The notes beneath the pieces were generated by a model. It had not been told where the DNA came from. It ran no database searches and saw nothing but the letters and a program-made list of their open reading frames with translations. DNA of 42,641 nt. Origin: DATLYH01 sp035575035 (GTDB taxonomy: Bacteria; Planctomycetota; Planctomycetia; Gemmatales; Gemmataceae). This document shows positions 16,429 through 25,323 of the stretch, one piece after another. The position numbers and the translations under genes were made by a program. The stretch covers positions 1 to 42,641 of the forward strand of contig DATLYH010000015.1 in assembly GCA_035575035.1 (NCBI GenBank), written 5' to 3'. The number at the start of each line of letters is the position of its first letter. Within the stretch, counting starts at the first letter, position 1.

Positions 16429-17477
16429 GGGTCGCTCTTGAGGACCTCGGCAAGCAGGGCGGCCGCGTCCGGGTCCTTCTCTGCGTGCCGCCGCAGGGCT
16501 TCCGCCACTTGCGGCAGGAAGTCGCGCGGCAGTTTCTTGTCGAGGAAGTATCGGCCGACCAACCGGGCACCCTCCGGCCGGGCGCCCAGCACCCGGATTG
16601 CCGCCTGCCGCACGTCGCGATCCGATTCCTTCAACTGTTCCAGCACCCACGCCTGTACCTTTTCCTCCCGAGGAAGCGGGCCGGCCTTCTCCAGCAGGAA
16701 GAGGCCGGCTTGACGGACCGCGATGGCCTCGTCGGGATGGGTAAGCACATAGTCGAGAATCGGCCTGATTGACACGGACGGGTCGGACAGCAGGTAGTTG
16801 GCGCCGGCGCGGACCAACTCGGCCCGCTGGCTGACCCGGAGGTGCGGGTTCTTCAACAGGGTGGGCAGGGCCTCGGCCGCAGGCCGGGTTCGCATCCGGT
16901 GGAACGCTTCGACCACCGTGGCCAGGTCCTTTTCCACGCCCGAGTCGGCCAGCGCCAGCAGCCGCTCCACGCCCGGCCCGCCCAGCAGCTCGACGGCCTG
17001 GATCAGCCCTTCGCGCAGGGCCGGGTCTTTGCCATTGTCAAAGGCCAGGGCGTTGACCAGGGCGTCGGCCGCGCCATCGGCGCCGATCCGTCCCATCGCC
17101 AGGGCCACCGCCCGCCGCACTGCCGGGTCCTCGTCCCCCAGCGCCCGCAGCAGGGCGGTGTGGGCCGTCTCGTCACGCGGTTGGCACTTCAACGCCAGCC
17201 CATCGGCCGCCAGCCGGCGCAGGACCGGCTCCGGGTCGCCGAGCAGCGCGAGGAACGCTTCCCGACTTTCCTCATTCCGGAAAAGGTGAAGCGCTCCCAC
17301 GGCAGCGACGCGCACGGATAACGGCAGGTCGGCATCGTGGATGAGCCGGCTCAGGACCGGGCAGGGCTTGTCGCCGCGGCTCACCCCTTCGGGCAGAAAG
17401 GGCGGTCGGACCGCGAAGAAGGGGTGGCCGAGACTCAGGGAGATGATGGGGATGGCAAGGCACGAGATGGGATTCAC
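16425..17477 (-). CDS. HEAT-repeat protein, possibly exported
   Basis: About 350 residues made mostly of HEAT-type helical repeats: recurring units such as SVRVAAVGALHLF, EPVLRRLAADGLAL, DPAVRRAVALAMGRIG and DVRQAAIRVLGARP. The N-terminus NPISCLAIPIISLSLGHPFFA may be a signal peptide or anchor. The start is GTG at 17477 with GAGGAG upstream. Such solenoids bind other proteins; overlap with the lipid-kinase gene suggests they are made together, but a physical complex is speculation. Confidence 0.8.
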   Translation of the reverse strand: MNPISCLAIPIISLSLGHPFFAVRPPFLPEGVSRGDKPCPVLSRLIHDADLPLSVRVAAVGALHLFRNEESREAFLALLGDPEPVLRRLAADGLALKCQPRDETAHTALLRALGDEDPAVRRAVALAMGRIGADGAADALVNALAFDNGKDPALREGLIQAVELLGGPGVERLLALADSGVEKDLATVVEAFHRMRTRPAAEALPTLLKNPHLRVSQRAELVRAGANYLLSDPSVSIRPILDYVLTHPDEAIAVRQAGLFLLEKAGPLPREEKVQAWVLEQLKESDRDVRQAAIRVLGARPEGARLVGRYFLDKKLPRDFLPQVAEALRRHAEKDPDAAALLAEVLKSDP

Positions 17478-17645
17478 ACCTGGTCTCCTCGCAAGGGCCG
17501 GGAAAGATCACCCCATCAGCCTACCGGGAAAACCGGGGGAGCGGGAGGGCAAATTGACTCGCTCTATTCGCTTGCATCGGCGTCAAATCGTGGGAAGATA
17601 ATGCCGCCCGCATAGGATTACCTTTGACTGGAGAGGCCCTTCACC

Positions 17646-18830
17646 ATGCACCGCTTGCTTGCTGCGCTCGCCCTGCTGGCCCTGGCCCTGCCCACGAGGG
17701 CCGCCGACCCGCCAAGGGCGAACCCGCTCACGCCCCGGGAGGTCGCCGACGGCTGGATCCTGCTGTTCGATGGTGAGACCATGTTCGGCTGGATCGTGCC
17801 GGAAGGCGATAAGTGGACCATCAAGGACGGCATGCTGGCACCCCAAGCCGGCAACAAGGGAGTGCTCCGGACCACGACGGAGTTCGGCAACTACGAGTTG
17901 CATTTCGAGTACCAGGTGAAGCCCGGCAGCCAGGCACAGCTGCTGTGCGGCCGAATCAATGAGGTGTTCCCCCTGGAAGCAATCGGCAACGGCTGGCACC
18001 AAGCCACGCTGGTGGTGCGAGGGGGTTTGATTGTGCATAGAACGATCACAAGCAGAGAAAAGGGGAAGGGTGAGTCTCTCAGCTCTAGCCACCCCCTTTC
18101 CACGGAGCCCCGCCCCAGCTACATCGGGTTCACCGGAGATGGGTTCGTCATCCGCAATATCAAACTTCGCCCACTCGACATGAAGCCCCTCTTCAACGGC
18201 AAGGACCTGACCGGCTGGAAGCAGTTCAAGGGCGACCCGAAACGAGAGCGGTCGAAGTTCACCGTCACCCCGGAAGGTTGGCTGAACATCAAGGACGGCC
18301 CCGGCGACTTGCAGACGGAGGGGCAGTGGGCTGACTTCGTGCTTCAGCTGGAATGCATCAGCAACGGCAAGCACCTTAACAGCGGCGTCTTCTTCCGCTG
18401 TCGGCCGGGGGAGTACCAGCAAGGCTACGAGGCCCAGATCCGCAACCAGTTCACCGCCGAACCGACCCAGGAATACACCATCGAGGAGTACGACCCACAG
18501 ACCGGCGCGCTGAAGGAGAAAAGGAAGATTCGGTCCACCGCGGTGGACTACGGCACGGGCGCCATCTACCGCCGGATGCCGGCCCGCCGCGAGATGGCCA
18601 AGGACGGCGAGTGGTTCACGATGACTGTCGTGGCTCACGGCCGGCACATCGCCACCTGGGTCAACGGTGTCCAGGTAGTTGACTGGACCGACAACCGCCC
18701 GCTTCGCGACAACGCCCGCAACGGCTGTCGATTGGAGAAGGGACCAATCAGCCTGCAAGGACACGACCCAACCACCGACCTGAGTTTTCGCAACCTCCGT
18801 ATTGCGGAGCTGCCACCGGAGAAGAAATAG
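17646..18830 (+). CDS. secreted protein with two DUF1080 (3-keto-disaccharide hydrolase) domains
   Basis: About 394 residues. A signal peptide (MHRLLAALALLALALPTRA) is followed by two tandem DUF1080 domains (PF06439), each opening with the family phrase: ILLFDGETMFGWIV (about 38-51) and PLFNGKDLTGWKQF (about 181-194), and each ending in a FRN/IRN-I-x-x strand. Some family members hydrolyse 3-keto-glycosides. The first domain carries a polar insert (SREKGKGESLSSSHPLS) and is shorter, so it may be a degenerate or carbohydrate-binding partner. GGAGAGG precedes the ATG. The next gene, 46 bp on, is a Tat-exported oxidoreductase that could make the 3-keto substrate. Confidence 0.87.
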   Translation: MHRLLAALALLALALPTRAADPPRANPLTPREVADGWILLFDGETMFGWIVPEGDKWTIKDGMLAPQAGNKGVLRTTTEFGNYELHFEYQVKPGSQAQLLCGRINEVFPLEAIGNGWHQATLVVRGGLIVHRTITSREKGKGESLSSSHPLSTEPRPSYIGFTGDGFVIRNIKLRPLDMKPLFNGKDLTGWKQFKGDPKRERSKFTVTPEGWLNIKDGPGDLQTEGQWADFVLQLECISNGKHLNSGVFFRCRPGEYQQGYEAQIRNQFTAEPTQEYTIEEYDPQTGALKEKRKIRSTAVDYGTGAIYRRMPARREMAKDGEWFTMTVVAHGRHIATWVNGVQVVDWTDNRPLRDNARNGCRLEKGPISLQGHDPTTDLSFRNLRIAELPPEKK

Positions 18831-18876
18831 GAAGAACCTCTCACCCGTTGGTCTTCTTAACCCCAAGGAGAGCAGT

Positions 18877-20208
18877 ATGACCGACATTAACCGACGCCAT
18901 TTCCTCGGTGCTGCCGCAGCGGGGCTGGCTGCCCCGCTGGCCCTGGCCCAGGAGAAGAAGGTCGCCGCCAACGACAAGATCATCATTGCTCTGATTGGTT
19001 GCGGCGGCATGGGACGCGCCAACCTGCGCGACTTCATCCGCCTGCCCGACTTCGAGGTTGCCGCCCTCTGCGACCCTGACCCGCGTCATATCAAGAACGC
19101 TGTCGAGGACCTGGAGAAGGGCAACCGGCCGACTGACAAGCTCCAGACCGAGAAAGACTTCCGCAAGATCATCGACCGCAAGGACATTGACGCGGTCATC
19201 ATCGGCACGCCCGACCACTGGCACGCCTACAACCTGATCGCCGCCTGCGCCGCCGGCAAGGATGTCTACTGTGAGAAGCCGCTGTCGCACAACATTGTCG
19301 AGGGCCGCAAGATGGTCGAGGCGGCCCGCCGCAACAAGCGCGTGGTGCAGATCGGCACGCAGCAGCGCAGCGGCCAGCACTTCAAGGACGCCGTGCAATA
19401 TGTCCAGTCGGGCAAGCTCGGCCCCATCTCGGTCTGCCGGACCTGGATCACCAACCGCTCCCGGCCGGACGAGATCGGCAATCCGCCCGACGAGGAGCCG
19501 CCGCCGGGTGTGGACTATGATCTCTGGTTGGGACCGGCCCCCAAGCGGCCGTTCAACCGCAACCGCTTCCACCACCATTTCCGCTGGTTCTGGGACTACG
19601 GCAACGGCCTGTGCAATGATTGGGGGGTCCACCTCAACGATATCATCCTCTGGGCCATGAAAGTGCAGGCGCCGCTGTCGGTGTCGGCAATCGGCGGCAA
19701 GTACGACATGAAGGACAACACCGACACCCCCGATACGCTCGATGTCTACTACGAGTACCCCGGCTTCACCCACATCTATACGGTGCGGCGTGGGCCGACG
19801 CTGTACGGCTTCCACGGCAAAACGCACGGCATGGAGTTCGAGGGGGCCAACAGCACCCTGACGCTCGACCGGGGCGGCTGGTTCGTGACCCCGCCAGGCA
19901 GCGACAAACCGATGGAGAAGCATGGCGGCTCGGAGCAGCACTTCGCCCATGTGCAGAATTTCCTGCACTGCCTCCGCCACCGCTCGGAGAAGCCGGCTTC
20001 CGAGATCGAGGACATGCACCGGGCAACGACGACCTGCCACCTGGCCAACATCTCGTTCAAGGTCAAACGGCGGATCTACTGGGACGCCACGAACGAGCGC
20101 TGCTACCGCGGCTACGACCCGCAGAAGAAGCAATTCATGAACGAGGACACCGAGGCCAACAGCTACCTTCTGCGCGAGCCGCGCAAGCCGTGGTCGCTGA
20201 CGATTTGA
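18877..20208 (+). CDS. Tat-exported Gfo/Idh/MocA family oxidoreductase
   Basis: About 443 residues. Twin-arginine signal TDINRRHFLGAAAAG at the N-terminus, Rossmann motif ALIGCGGMGRANLRDF, then GTPDHWHAYN and CEKPLSHNIVEG with the EKP lysine, and NDWGVHLND in the C-terminal domain. AAGGAG lies 7 bases before the ATG at 18877. It is similar in architecture to the protein at 3143-4441 but clearly divergent, so the two are paralogues. Its place after the DUF1080 gene supports a role in oxidising glycosides at C3 outside the cytoplasm. Confidence 0.9.
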   Translation: MTDINRRHFLGAAAAGLAAPLALAQEKKVAANDKIIIALIGCGGMGRANLRDFIRLPDFEVAALCDPDPRHIKNAVEDLEKGNRPTDKLQTEKDFRKIIDRKDIDAVIIGTPDHWHAYNLIAACAAGKDVYCEKPLSHNIVEGRKMVEAARRNKRVVQIGTQQRSGQHFKDAVQYVQSGKLGPISVCRTWITNRSRPDEIGNPPDEEPPPGVDYDLWLGPAPKRPFNRNRFHHHFRWFWDYGNGLCNDWGVHLNDIILWAMKVQAPLSVSAIGGKYDMKDNTDTPDTLDVYYEYPGFTHIYTVRRGPTLYGFHGKTHGMEFEGANSTLTLDRGGWFVTPPGSDKPMEKHGGSEQHFAHVQNFLHCLRHRSEKPASEIEDMHRATTTCHLANISFKVKRRIYWDATNERCYRGYDPQKKQFMNEDTEANSYLLREPRKPWSLTI

Positions 20209-20223
20209 GCCGAAAGGAACCCG

Positions 20224-20260
20224 GGGAGGCCGCCGGGCAGCGAAGCTGCGGCAGCCTCCC
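20224..20260. terminator. hairpin between convergent genes
   Basis: Outer arms GGGAGGC and GCCTCCC, inner arms GCAGC-GAA-GCTGC, joined by mismatched GC-rich bases. It lies between the convergent oxidoreductase and HEPN gene stops and may end transcription from both sides. There is no long T run, so strength is uncertain. Confidence 0.45.
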
Positions 20261-20279
20261 ACCTTTGATGAGCCAGCCG

Positions 20280-20690
20280 TCACGGCGACTTCCTGCGCCG
20301 GGACCGGCGCGGGCGGAGGCCCAACAGGTTACGACATACCTGCCGCACCCGCTCCGCCCAGCGGAGGGCGGCTGTAGCCTGACGTTTACTGGCATTGTCG
20401 CTGGGATACCGCGGGTCCACCGCAAAGTCGGTGAGAAAGATTAGCCCACGCCGAAGAGAACGTAATGCGAGGTGGTTCGGCAGAAGCAAACTGAGAAGGT
20501 CGTCCAGGTTGTGCGTGCGAGGGATAGGGAGCCCGAGTTCTTCCAGGAGCGCTTTCAAGTACTTCTCGGCGCATTGCTGGCAGTGGAAGCACACGCCGTC
20601 ATGCAGAGGAGGCTTGCTAGGAGCGATTCGCCTGGCGATGAGCCGATCGGCCTCGGCCTTTCGCACCCACCCCCTTGTTGCCCGCTTCAT
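20280..20690 (-). CDS. HEPN-domain protein, partner of the nucleotidyltransferase
   Basis: About 136 residues. The opening WVRKAEADRLIARRI, the central CFHCQQCAEKYLKALLEELG and the following IPRTHNLDDLL are typical of the HEPN family (COG2250). Paired with a minimal nucleotidyltransferase, HEPN proteins act as RNase toxins or as nucleotide-binding partners. The start at 20690 matches the family N-terminus, so the coding region overlaps the 3' end of the nucleotidyltransferase by 74 bp; an in-frame upstream start would overlap more. The C-terminus is very basic (RRSRRRK). Confidence 0.85.
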   Translation of the reverse strand: MKRATRGWVRKAEADRLIARRIAPSKPPLHDGVCFHCQQCAEKYLKALLEELGLPIPRTHNLDDLLSLLLPNHLALRSLRRGLIFLTDFAVDPRYPSDNASKRQATAALRWAERVRQVCRNLLGLRPRRSRRRKSP

Positions 20691-21048
20691 AAAGGACCTT
20701 GCCCTTCGACACAACCTCCGTGAGGAACGACTCGCCCTCCTCCAGTCGCCACTTCAGGTTCTTTGGCGTGCGGACAATGATGTGCAGGGGAAACGGCGGC
20801 CGAATTGCCCAGTGGATCTTGAACGCCTGGTCGAGTTGATTGCGGGCCGGCATGATGACAAGGATGTCCACGTCGCTGTCGGCATGAGGAGTGCCATAGG
20901 CGTGCGAGCCGAACAGGATAATCTTCTCCGGCCGGAAGCGCTCCGCTACCTGCCGCGCAAAACGGCGGATGACCCGCATGGGCACATCCGCCCCACGGTA
21001 CCAGCGGACAGGTTGGGCCGGCTCGGCCGCGCGACGCTTCCGACTCAT
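20617..21048 (-). CDS. minimal nucleotidyltransferase (MNT), antitoxin-like
   Basis: About 143 residues with the polymerase-beta signature GSHAYGTPHADSDVD (residues 47-61), giving the two metal-binding Asp residues. MNT proteins paired with HEPN proteins can AMP-modify and silence the HEPN toxin. The domain body would normally end near KVLYEA; the last 22 residues or so (GNKGVGAKGRGRSAHRQANRS) are encoded over the start of the HEPN gene and look like read-over sequence. The ATG at 21048 begins a plausible but rather long basic N-terminus, and the Met at residue 24 is an alternative. Confidence 0.85.
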   Translation of the reverse strand: MSRKRRAAEPAQPVRWYRGADVPMRVIRRFARQVAERFRPEKIILFGSHAYGTPHADSDVDILVIMPARNQLDQAFKIHWAIRPPFPLHIIVRTPKNLKWRLEEGESFLTEVVSKGKVLYEAGNKGVGAKGRGRSAHRQANRS

Positions 21049-21090
21049 ACGGCCATTTTACCCAATTCCGACGGCTGCGGCTTGAACCGC

Positions 21091-22311
21091 TCAATGCCCC
21101 ACCGCCAGCCGCTCGGCCATCGTTAGGTTTCGCGCCTCCAGCCGGGGCCGCACCAGCGCCGCTAGGTCATTGAGTAGCCGCCGGACCACCGCGCTCGGCA
21201 TGAACGACAGCAGCAGGCAGAGCATGAACAATCCAAAGCCGACCAGCCCCATGACCAACGCGATCCCCGTGTGCAACATCACCGCCCCGCTGATCATCAG
21301 CCAGCGCAGCCGCGGGTTCCAGATCAAAAACGGCAGACTGATCTCTATCACCAGGGTGAAGACTGTGCCGCCGCCGATGACGATTTCCCACAGCCAGCGG
21401 TGCTTGCTGAGGAAGATCAGGAACTCGCGGTACAGCGCCACATCGAGCGGGTTGAACGAGGGGTTGGCCATCGTTCCCCAGACGGCGGTGCCGTTCCACC
21501 ACATGCTCCCTTGGAGCTTGGACAGCCCCGCGGCCAGATAAATAATGCAAAAGTGGATTTGCATCAGCCGCAGCACGAAGTTGGCCGACACCAGCGGTTC
21601 GGGCGGCAGGTCCGGTGGGGGCGGTCTCCCCTCTCGCCGCGCCTGCCGCCGTGCCCACCAGCGCTCGATTAGCCGATCCACCGACAGCGCCGCCCCGCTC
21701 GGACCGATCATCAGGTAGACCAGGGCGATGTTCATCATCGTGTCCATGCCGAACAGCGTCGTCGGCGCCCGCTGGATGTAGCTGAGCACTCCCAGCCAGG
21801 TCAGCACGGCCGTCACCCGCGTGCAGAAGCCGATGGCAAACAGGAAGATGGCCGTCAGGATGCCGATATGGATTGCCAGCATCCAGCCCGGGTCGGTCAC
21901 GTGATACCAGATCGAGCAGACCACATTGCCCTTGGCGTAGTTGGCCCGCGGGTCACTTTCCCACTCCCGCCGATAGGCCTCAATCGCCTGCTTCTCCTCC
22001 AGCGTTGCCGGCTCGGGCGGCGGTGAGGGCGGCATCCAGTCGGTCGGCGGAATCACTACCGGCGCATCCAGGCGGAGCTTGGTCACCGTCTCCAGGTTGA
22101 TCCAGGCGTCCTTGCCGAGCAATTCCTGCAAGTCGAAGGTGTAAAGCAGGATTACGTAGAAGGTGGCCAGGCCGGCGCACAGGCGGATCAGGCCGAGCGT
22201 CGTCGGGTCGGCCGGGCTGAACCAGAAGCGGTTCCATCCCCTGAAGAATCGGCTCGGCGAAACCAGCGGGCCGGACGGAACGGCGGGCGAGACGGCGGGT
22301 AGGGTCCTCAT
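21091..22311 (-). CDS. HTTM-domain membrane protein (gamma-carboxylase-like)
   Basis: About 406 residues with several membrane helices and the HTTM-type pattern (horizontally transferred transmembrane domain, homologous to vitamin K-dependent gamma-carboxylase): RFWFSPADPTTLGLIRLCAG near the N-terminus, RAPTTLFGMDTMMNIALVYL in the middle, then MQIHFCIIYLAAGLSKLQG with a conserved His and Lys. The ATG at 22311 has GAGGAA upstream. Bacterial members have no settled function. It sits 78 bp after the membrane protein at 22390-23718 on the same strand. Confidence 0.8.
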   Translation of the reverse strand: MRTLPAVSPAVPSGPLVSPSRFFRGWNRFWFSPADPTTLGLIRLCAGLATFYVILLYTFDLQELLGKDAWINLETVTKLRLDAPVVIPPTDWMPPSPPPEPATLEEKQAIEAYRREWESDPRANYAKGNVVCSIWYHVTDPGWMLAIHIGILTAIFLFAIGFCTRVTAVLTWLGVLSYIQRAPTTLFGMDTMMNIALVYLMIGPSGAALSVDRLIERWWARRQARREGRPPPPDLPPEPLVSANFVLRLMQIHFCIIYLAAGLSKLQGSMWWNGTAVWGTMANPSFNPLDVALYREFLIFLSKHRWLWEIVIGGGTVFTLVIEISLPFLIWNPRLRWLMISGAVMLHTGIALVMGLVGFGLFMLCLLLSFMPSAVVRRLLNDLAALVRPRLEARNLTMAERLAVGH

Positions 22312-22389
22312 GCCAGGGTTCCTCAGCGTGGGCGACCTTGTGCGGCGGCCTCTCTCCTATCCTCCGCGCGGGAGAAGGGCCCTTGCGGG

Positions 22390-23718
22390 CTATTGGCCTT
22401 GGGGCTGCGGCCGGCTCAGCTCGGGCGTCTTGAACTCCTCTGCGTGCTTTTTCACGTAATCAATGACGATCTTCTCTTCCGGATTCGGCGGGACGACAGC
22501 ACGGAAGAACGGGTCCGGCGGGGCCGGCTTCAGCACCTCCAGGATCGGGATGGCCCAGTACAGGAAGGGGTCGTCGGGGTCTTTCAGGTTGCCGTCCGCG
22601 TCGAACTCCCCTTGGTAGAAGGCCCCGTAAGTGGTCGGTCCGAACGGGTTCTTCCCCTGGGCGAAATCGAGGGGCGAGAGTATCTGGTGAACGACGCGGT
22701 AGACCTTGACCCCCCGGACGCGGGCAGTTGGGTCCTTCTCGCTGCGGTAGTTGCGGGCCACGTGGGCGGCGTAGGAGGCGATCAATTGCTTGGAGTACGG
22801 AAGCGGCTTGCGGTACTGTAGGTGCGGCATCATCACGTGGGTCGGGTAGGGGGGAATGATCAGCACGCTCACGTCGCCGGCCGCCAGCTGCCGCCAGATG
22901 GTCTCGACCGGCAGGTCGCCGCGGATGTTCTCGAACCGCCCCTGCCTTTCCCGGCCCAAGAGCCGCCGCCGCCACAGGTAGTCGAAGTTGGGGGGCGGCT
23001 GGTTGTTGATTATGTTGGTACTTTCGGTCATGGCCATCCGGCGCTGGTAGGCCAAACTGGTACGGAAGTCCTCCCGGCGAGGGATCTCGATCCAGCGCGA
23101 GCTGCCGTCGTCGTACTCGACGTAGAACCAGAGCAAGATCGGCGGGCCGGGCTCGGGCGAGTAGAAGTGGTAGGCGTTGTTCAAGTACATGAACTGCAAG
23201 TACGGCCGGTAGACCCGGGTCCAGACCTGCAAAGTGATCCACCACGGCACGCCGCTGGGCGGCGCCACCGAGGTTGCCGCCATCAGGATGCCGCCGAAGT
23301 GATACAGCACGAGCAAACTGATGACCAGTCGGCGCAAGGCCGCCGGCAGCAGGACCAGGATGGCACCGGCCAGGGCCACCCCCGCCAGTACGGCCAACAG
23401 CAGCCGGATCGTGTCCCATGTCGGATCGATTGCCGGATAGGCGGTCAGGACCGTCAGGGCAGCCAACGCCAGGACACCTGCCGAGCGGAGGCGCTCGTCC
23501 AGGTCCCAACCCGCCACGTGCAGCCGAATGCTGACCGCCGAACCGGCGGCAATCAATCCTGCGAGAACGAGCCCGGCCTGAGCCATGATCCAGCCGCCTC
23601 CCAGCCGGCTCAGGAACAGGGCGGCCAGCACCGCCAACAGGCCAGCGGTTAGAAAGGGCCAGGGGTTGGTGAACGGCCAGCTACTTGCCGCAGGCGTCGC
23701 GGCATCCGGACGGGACAT
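22390..23718 (-). CDS. membrane protein of unknown function, partner of the HTTM protein
   Basis: About 442 residues. Five or six helices occupy the first 170 residues; the rest is soluble with the aromatic-rich PYLQFMYLNNAYHFYSPEPG, then VEYDDGSSRWIEIPRRE, patterns I associate with proteins encoded beside HTTM genes in planctomycetes, though this is from memory. The start at 23718 follows GGAGGGAG by 6 bases; the open frame continues about 270 bp upstream without such a site. It is the first gene of a likely two-gene operon with the HTTM protein. Confidence 0.7.
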   Translation of the reverse strand: MSRPDAATPAASSWPFTNPWPFLTAGLLAVLAALFLSRLGGGWIMAQAGLVLAGLIAAGSAVSIRLHVAGWDLDERLRSAGVLALAALTVLTAYPAIDPTWDTIRLLLAVLAGVALAGAILVLLPAALRRLVISLLVLYHFGGILMAATSVAPPSGVPWWITLQVWTRVYRPYLQFMYLNNAYHFYSPEPGPPILLWFYVEYDDGSSRWIEIPRREDFRTSLAYQRRMAMTESTNIINNQPPPNFDYLWRRRLLGRERQGRFENIRGDLPVETIWRQLAAGDVSVLIIPPYPTHVMMPHLQYRKPLPYSKQLIASYAAHVARNYRSEKDPTARVRGVKVYRVVHQILSPLDFAQGKNPFGPTTYGAFYQGEFDADGNLKDPDDPFLYWAIPILEVLKPAPPDPFFRAVVPPNPEEKIVIDYVKKHAEEFKTPELSRPQPQGQ

Positions 23719-24440
23719 GGCAACTCCCTCCTCACCGAGACCAACCGGCCCGCATCGGACACGGGCCCGCTTCGCGCCCTTGATCGGGAAGGGAGGAGCA
23801 CTCGGAGGCTCCTGCCTCCCATTGGTAAGGATAACCGATCCGCCGGGGCGAGCTAAGGCAAATGCTGCCAATCGCTGACCCGAGCGGCTCAGGCAGAGTA
23901 CGACGGAAGGAGAACGCACGGCAAGACGGGGCCTTGCGCTGCCGTGGGAGACCGGCCCATCCTCCGGGAAACGGCCGATCCCCAAAACACGTCCACCTTC
24001 CGCTGAGGCGCATGGCAGCAGTCCAAGCCAAGGTGCCGGGTCGTCCTGTCAGTTTGTGCCTGATATACCGAGCATAACGGAACCCTGGCGTGGTTAAATG
24101 TCAGATTCCTTCCAGACTTCCTAAATTATGATTGACTCACCTCTTCGCCATCTTTACCATTCACCCTACCTGGCGAGTGATTGAGTGAAAGGCTGGCAAG
24201 GAAGGCAAACCACACGATCTGGATCGGTGGTGACTCACGGGGCCAATTTAACTGGTCCACTCGAGCATGAAGCGTACATCTTTTCTTCTGGTTGGCCTGC
24301 CGACCTGTCAGCCGGCTCAAGTGCGCAACTCTCGTATCAAGCATCGGCTCTCCGCAGTGGCTGTCTGTGTGGCTCCAGGCGTAGCGATTCCGTCATAGAC
24401 GCGTGGGTTGGCTCCCTTTTGCTTGCTGGAGGTGCAACTA
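23719..24440. other. 722-bp intergenic region, relatively AT-rich 24080-24260
   Basis: No convincing gene on either strand. From 24070 to 24260 the GC content drops sharply, which suggests promoter DNA. A candidate reading rightward is TTGACT (24132-24137), 17 bases, TACCAT (24155-24160), 280 bp before the next start. A short open frame at 24126-24344 on the minus strand lacks recognisable content. The leader of the leftward membrane gene lies at the left edge. Confidence 0.3.
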
Positions 24441-25055
24441 ATGTACAGTGTTGTGTTGCTCATGGCACTTAGCGGCGGCGCTGAGACGCCGGCGTTTGGC
24501 CGTTGCGGCGGCTGTAACGGCTGCTACGGCTGCGCTGGCTGGTGCGGCGGCTGCCGCGGTGGTCTGTTCGGCGGCAAGGCCTGCAAGGGCTGCCGCGGCT
24601 GCCACGACTGCCACGGCTATGTTGTCTGCCACGGCTGCTACGGCTGCCACGGCTATGTCGTCTGTCACGGCTGCGCCGGCTATGTCTGCCACGGCTGTGC
24701 CGGCTATGTTTGCCACGGCTGCGCCGGCCATCCTCATGCGCCGCCGCCTCCCCCGAAGCCCATGCCGAAAAAGGATAAGGAGGAAAAGCCGACGGCTGCT
24801 CCTGCCACCATCATCGTCAACCTGCCGGCTGACGCCAAGCTGATGGTGGATGACACTCCCACCACCTCGACCTCGTCCACGCGTGTCCTGGTTTCGCCGG
24901 TTCTCGAGCCGGGCCGGGACTTCCACTACACGCTCAAGGGCGAGATCATCCGCGATGGCCGGCCGGTCGTCGCCACGCAGCGCATCACCGTTCGGGCCGG
25001 TGAAGAGACCCGGGTCACGCTCGAGTTCCCGGAGGCCAGCGTCGCTCAGAGGTAG
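24441..25055 (+). CDS. TIGR03000-type secreted protein with Cys/Gly/His repeats
   Basis: About 204 residues. A short hydrophobic start (MYSVVLLMALSGGAET) leads to roughly 75 residues of Cys/Gly/His repeats: first CGGCNGCYGC, later near-identical units of YVCHGCAG repeated three times. A Pro/Lys linker (PPPPPKPMPKKDKEEK) joins a C-terminal domain from about residue 120, IIVNLPADAKLMVDD to TRVTLEFPE, which matches the planctomycete domain TIGR03000. GGAGGTGC lies about 6 bases before the ATG at 24441. The repeats could bind metal or form disulfide networks in the cell envelope; this is inference. Confidence 0.82.
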   Translation: MYSVVLLMALSGGAETPAFGRCGGCNGCYGCAGWCGGCRGGLFGGKACKGCRGCHDCHGYVVCHGCYGCHGYVVCHGCAGYVCHGCAGYVCHGCAGHPHAPPPPPKPMPKKDKEEKPTAAPATIIVNLPADAKLMVDDTPTTSTSSTRVLVSPVLEPGRDFHYTLKGEIIRDGRPVVATQRITVRAGEETRVTLEFPEASVAQR

Positions 25056-25270
25056 CACGGGCCGAGGGCGGTGTTGCTGCCTGGAGCAAGCGCAAGCGAT
25101 TGGCAACACCGCCGGCTTCTGGCTTCGGCTGGCACGCATGGGAAGAAGGGGAGGGCCGCTCTGGTCCTCCCCTTCAGCTTTGAGAAAGGCCGGTTTGGGC
25201 AAGGCGGACCGGCGAGGAGGGACACTCTCAGGACCAGGCCGCGGCCTTTGCCGGTCGGCGGGAAGAAGCA

Positions 25271-25299
25271 TTGTGACGGGCCCGGGACCGCCCTATAAT
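25271..25299 (+). promoter_or_regulatory. sigma70-type promoter before the DUF2617-like gene
   Basis: TTGTGA (25271-25276), exactly 17 bases, TATAAT (25294-25299). The -10 is perfect and the -35 matches 4 of 6. Initiation would be near 25306, giving a leader of about 18 bases to the ATG at 25324. One of the clearest promoters in this GC-rich window. Confidence 0.65.
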
Positions 25300-25323
25300 C
25301 GCTGGAAGGTTTGAGGCGGTTTG

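Noticed and set aside
17583..20283. Long open frames on the minus strand opposite the DUF1080 and oxidoreductase genes
   Set aside because: They are antisense to genes with clear domains and signals, have no family motifs, and reflect high GC content.
24126..24344. A 72-codon minus-strand frame in the gap before the TIGR03000 gene
   Set aside because: No ribosome site, no motif, and it lies in AT-rich promoter-like DNA.
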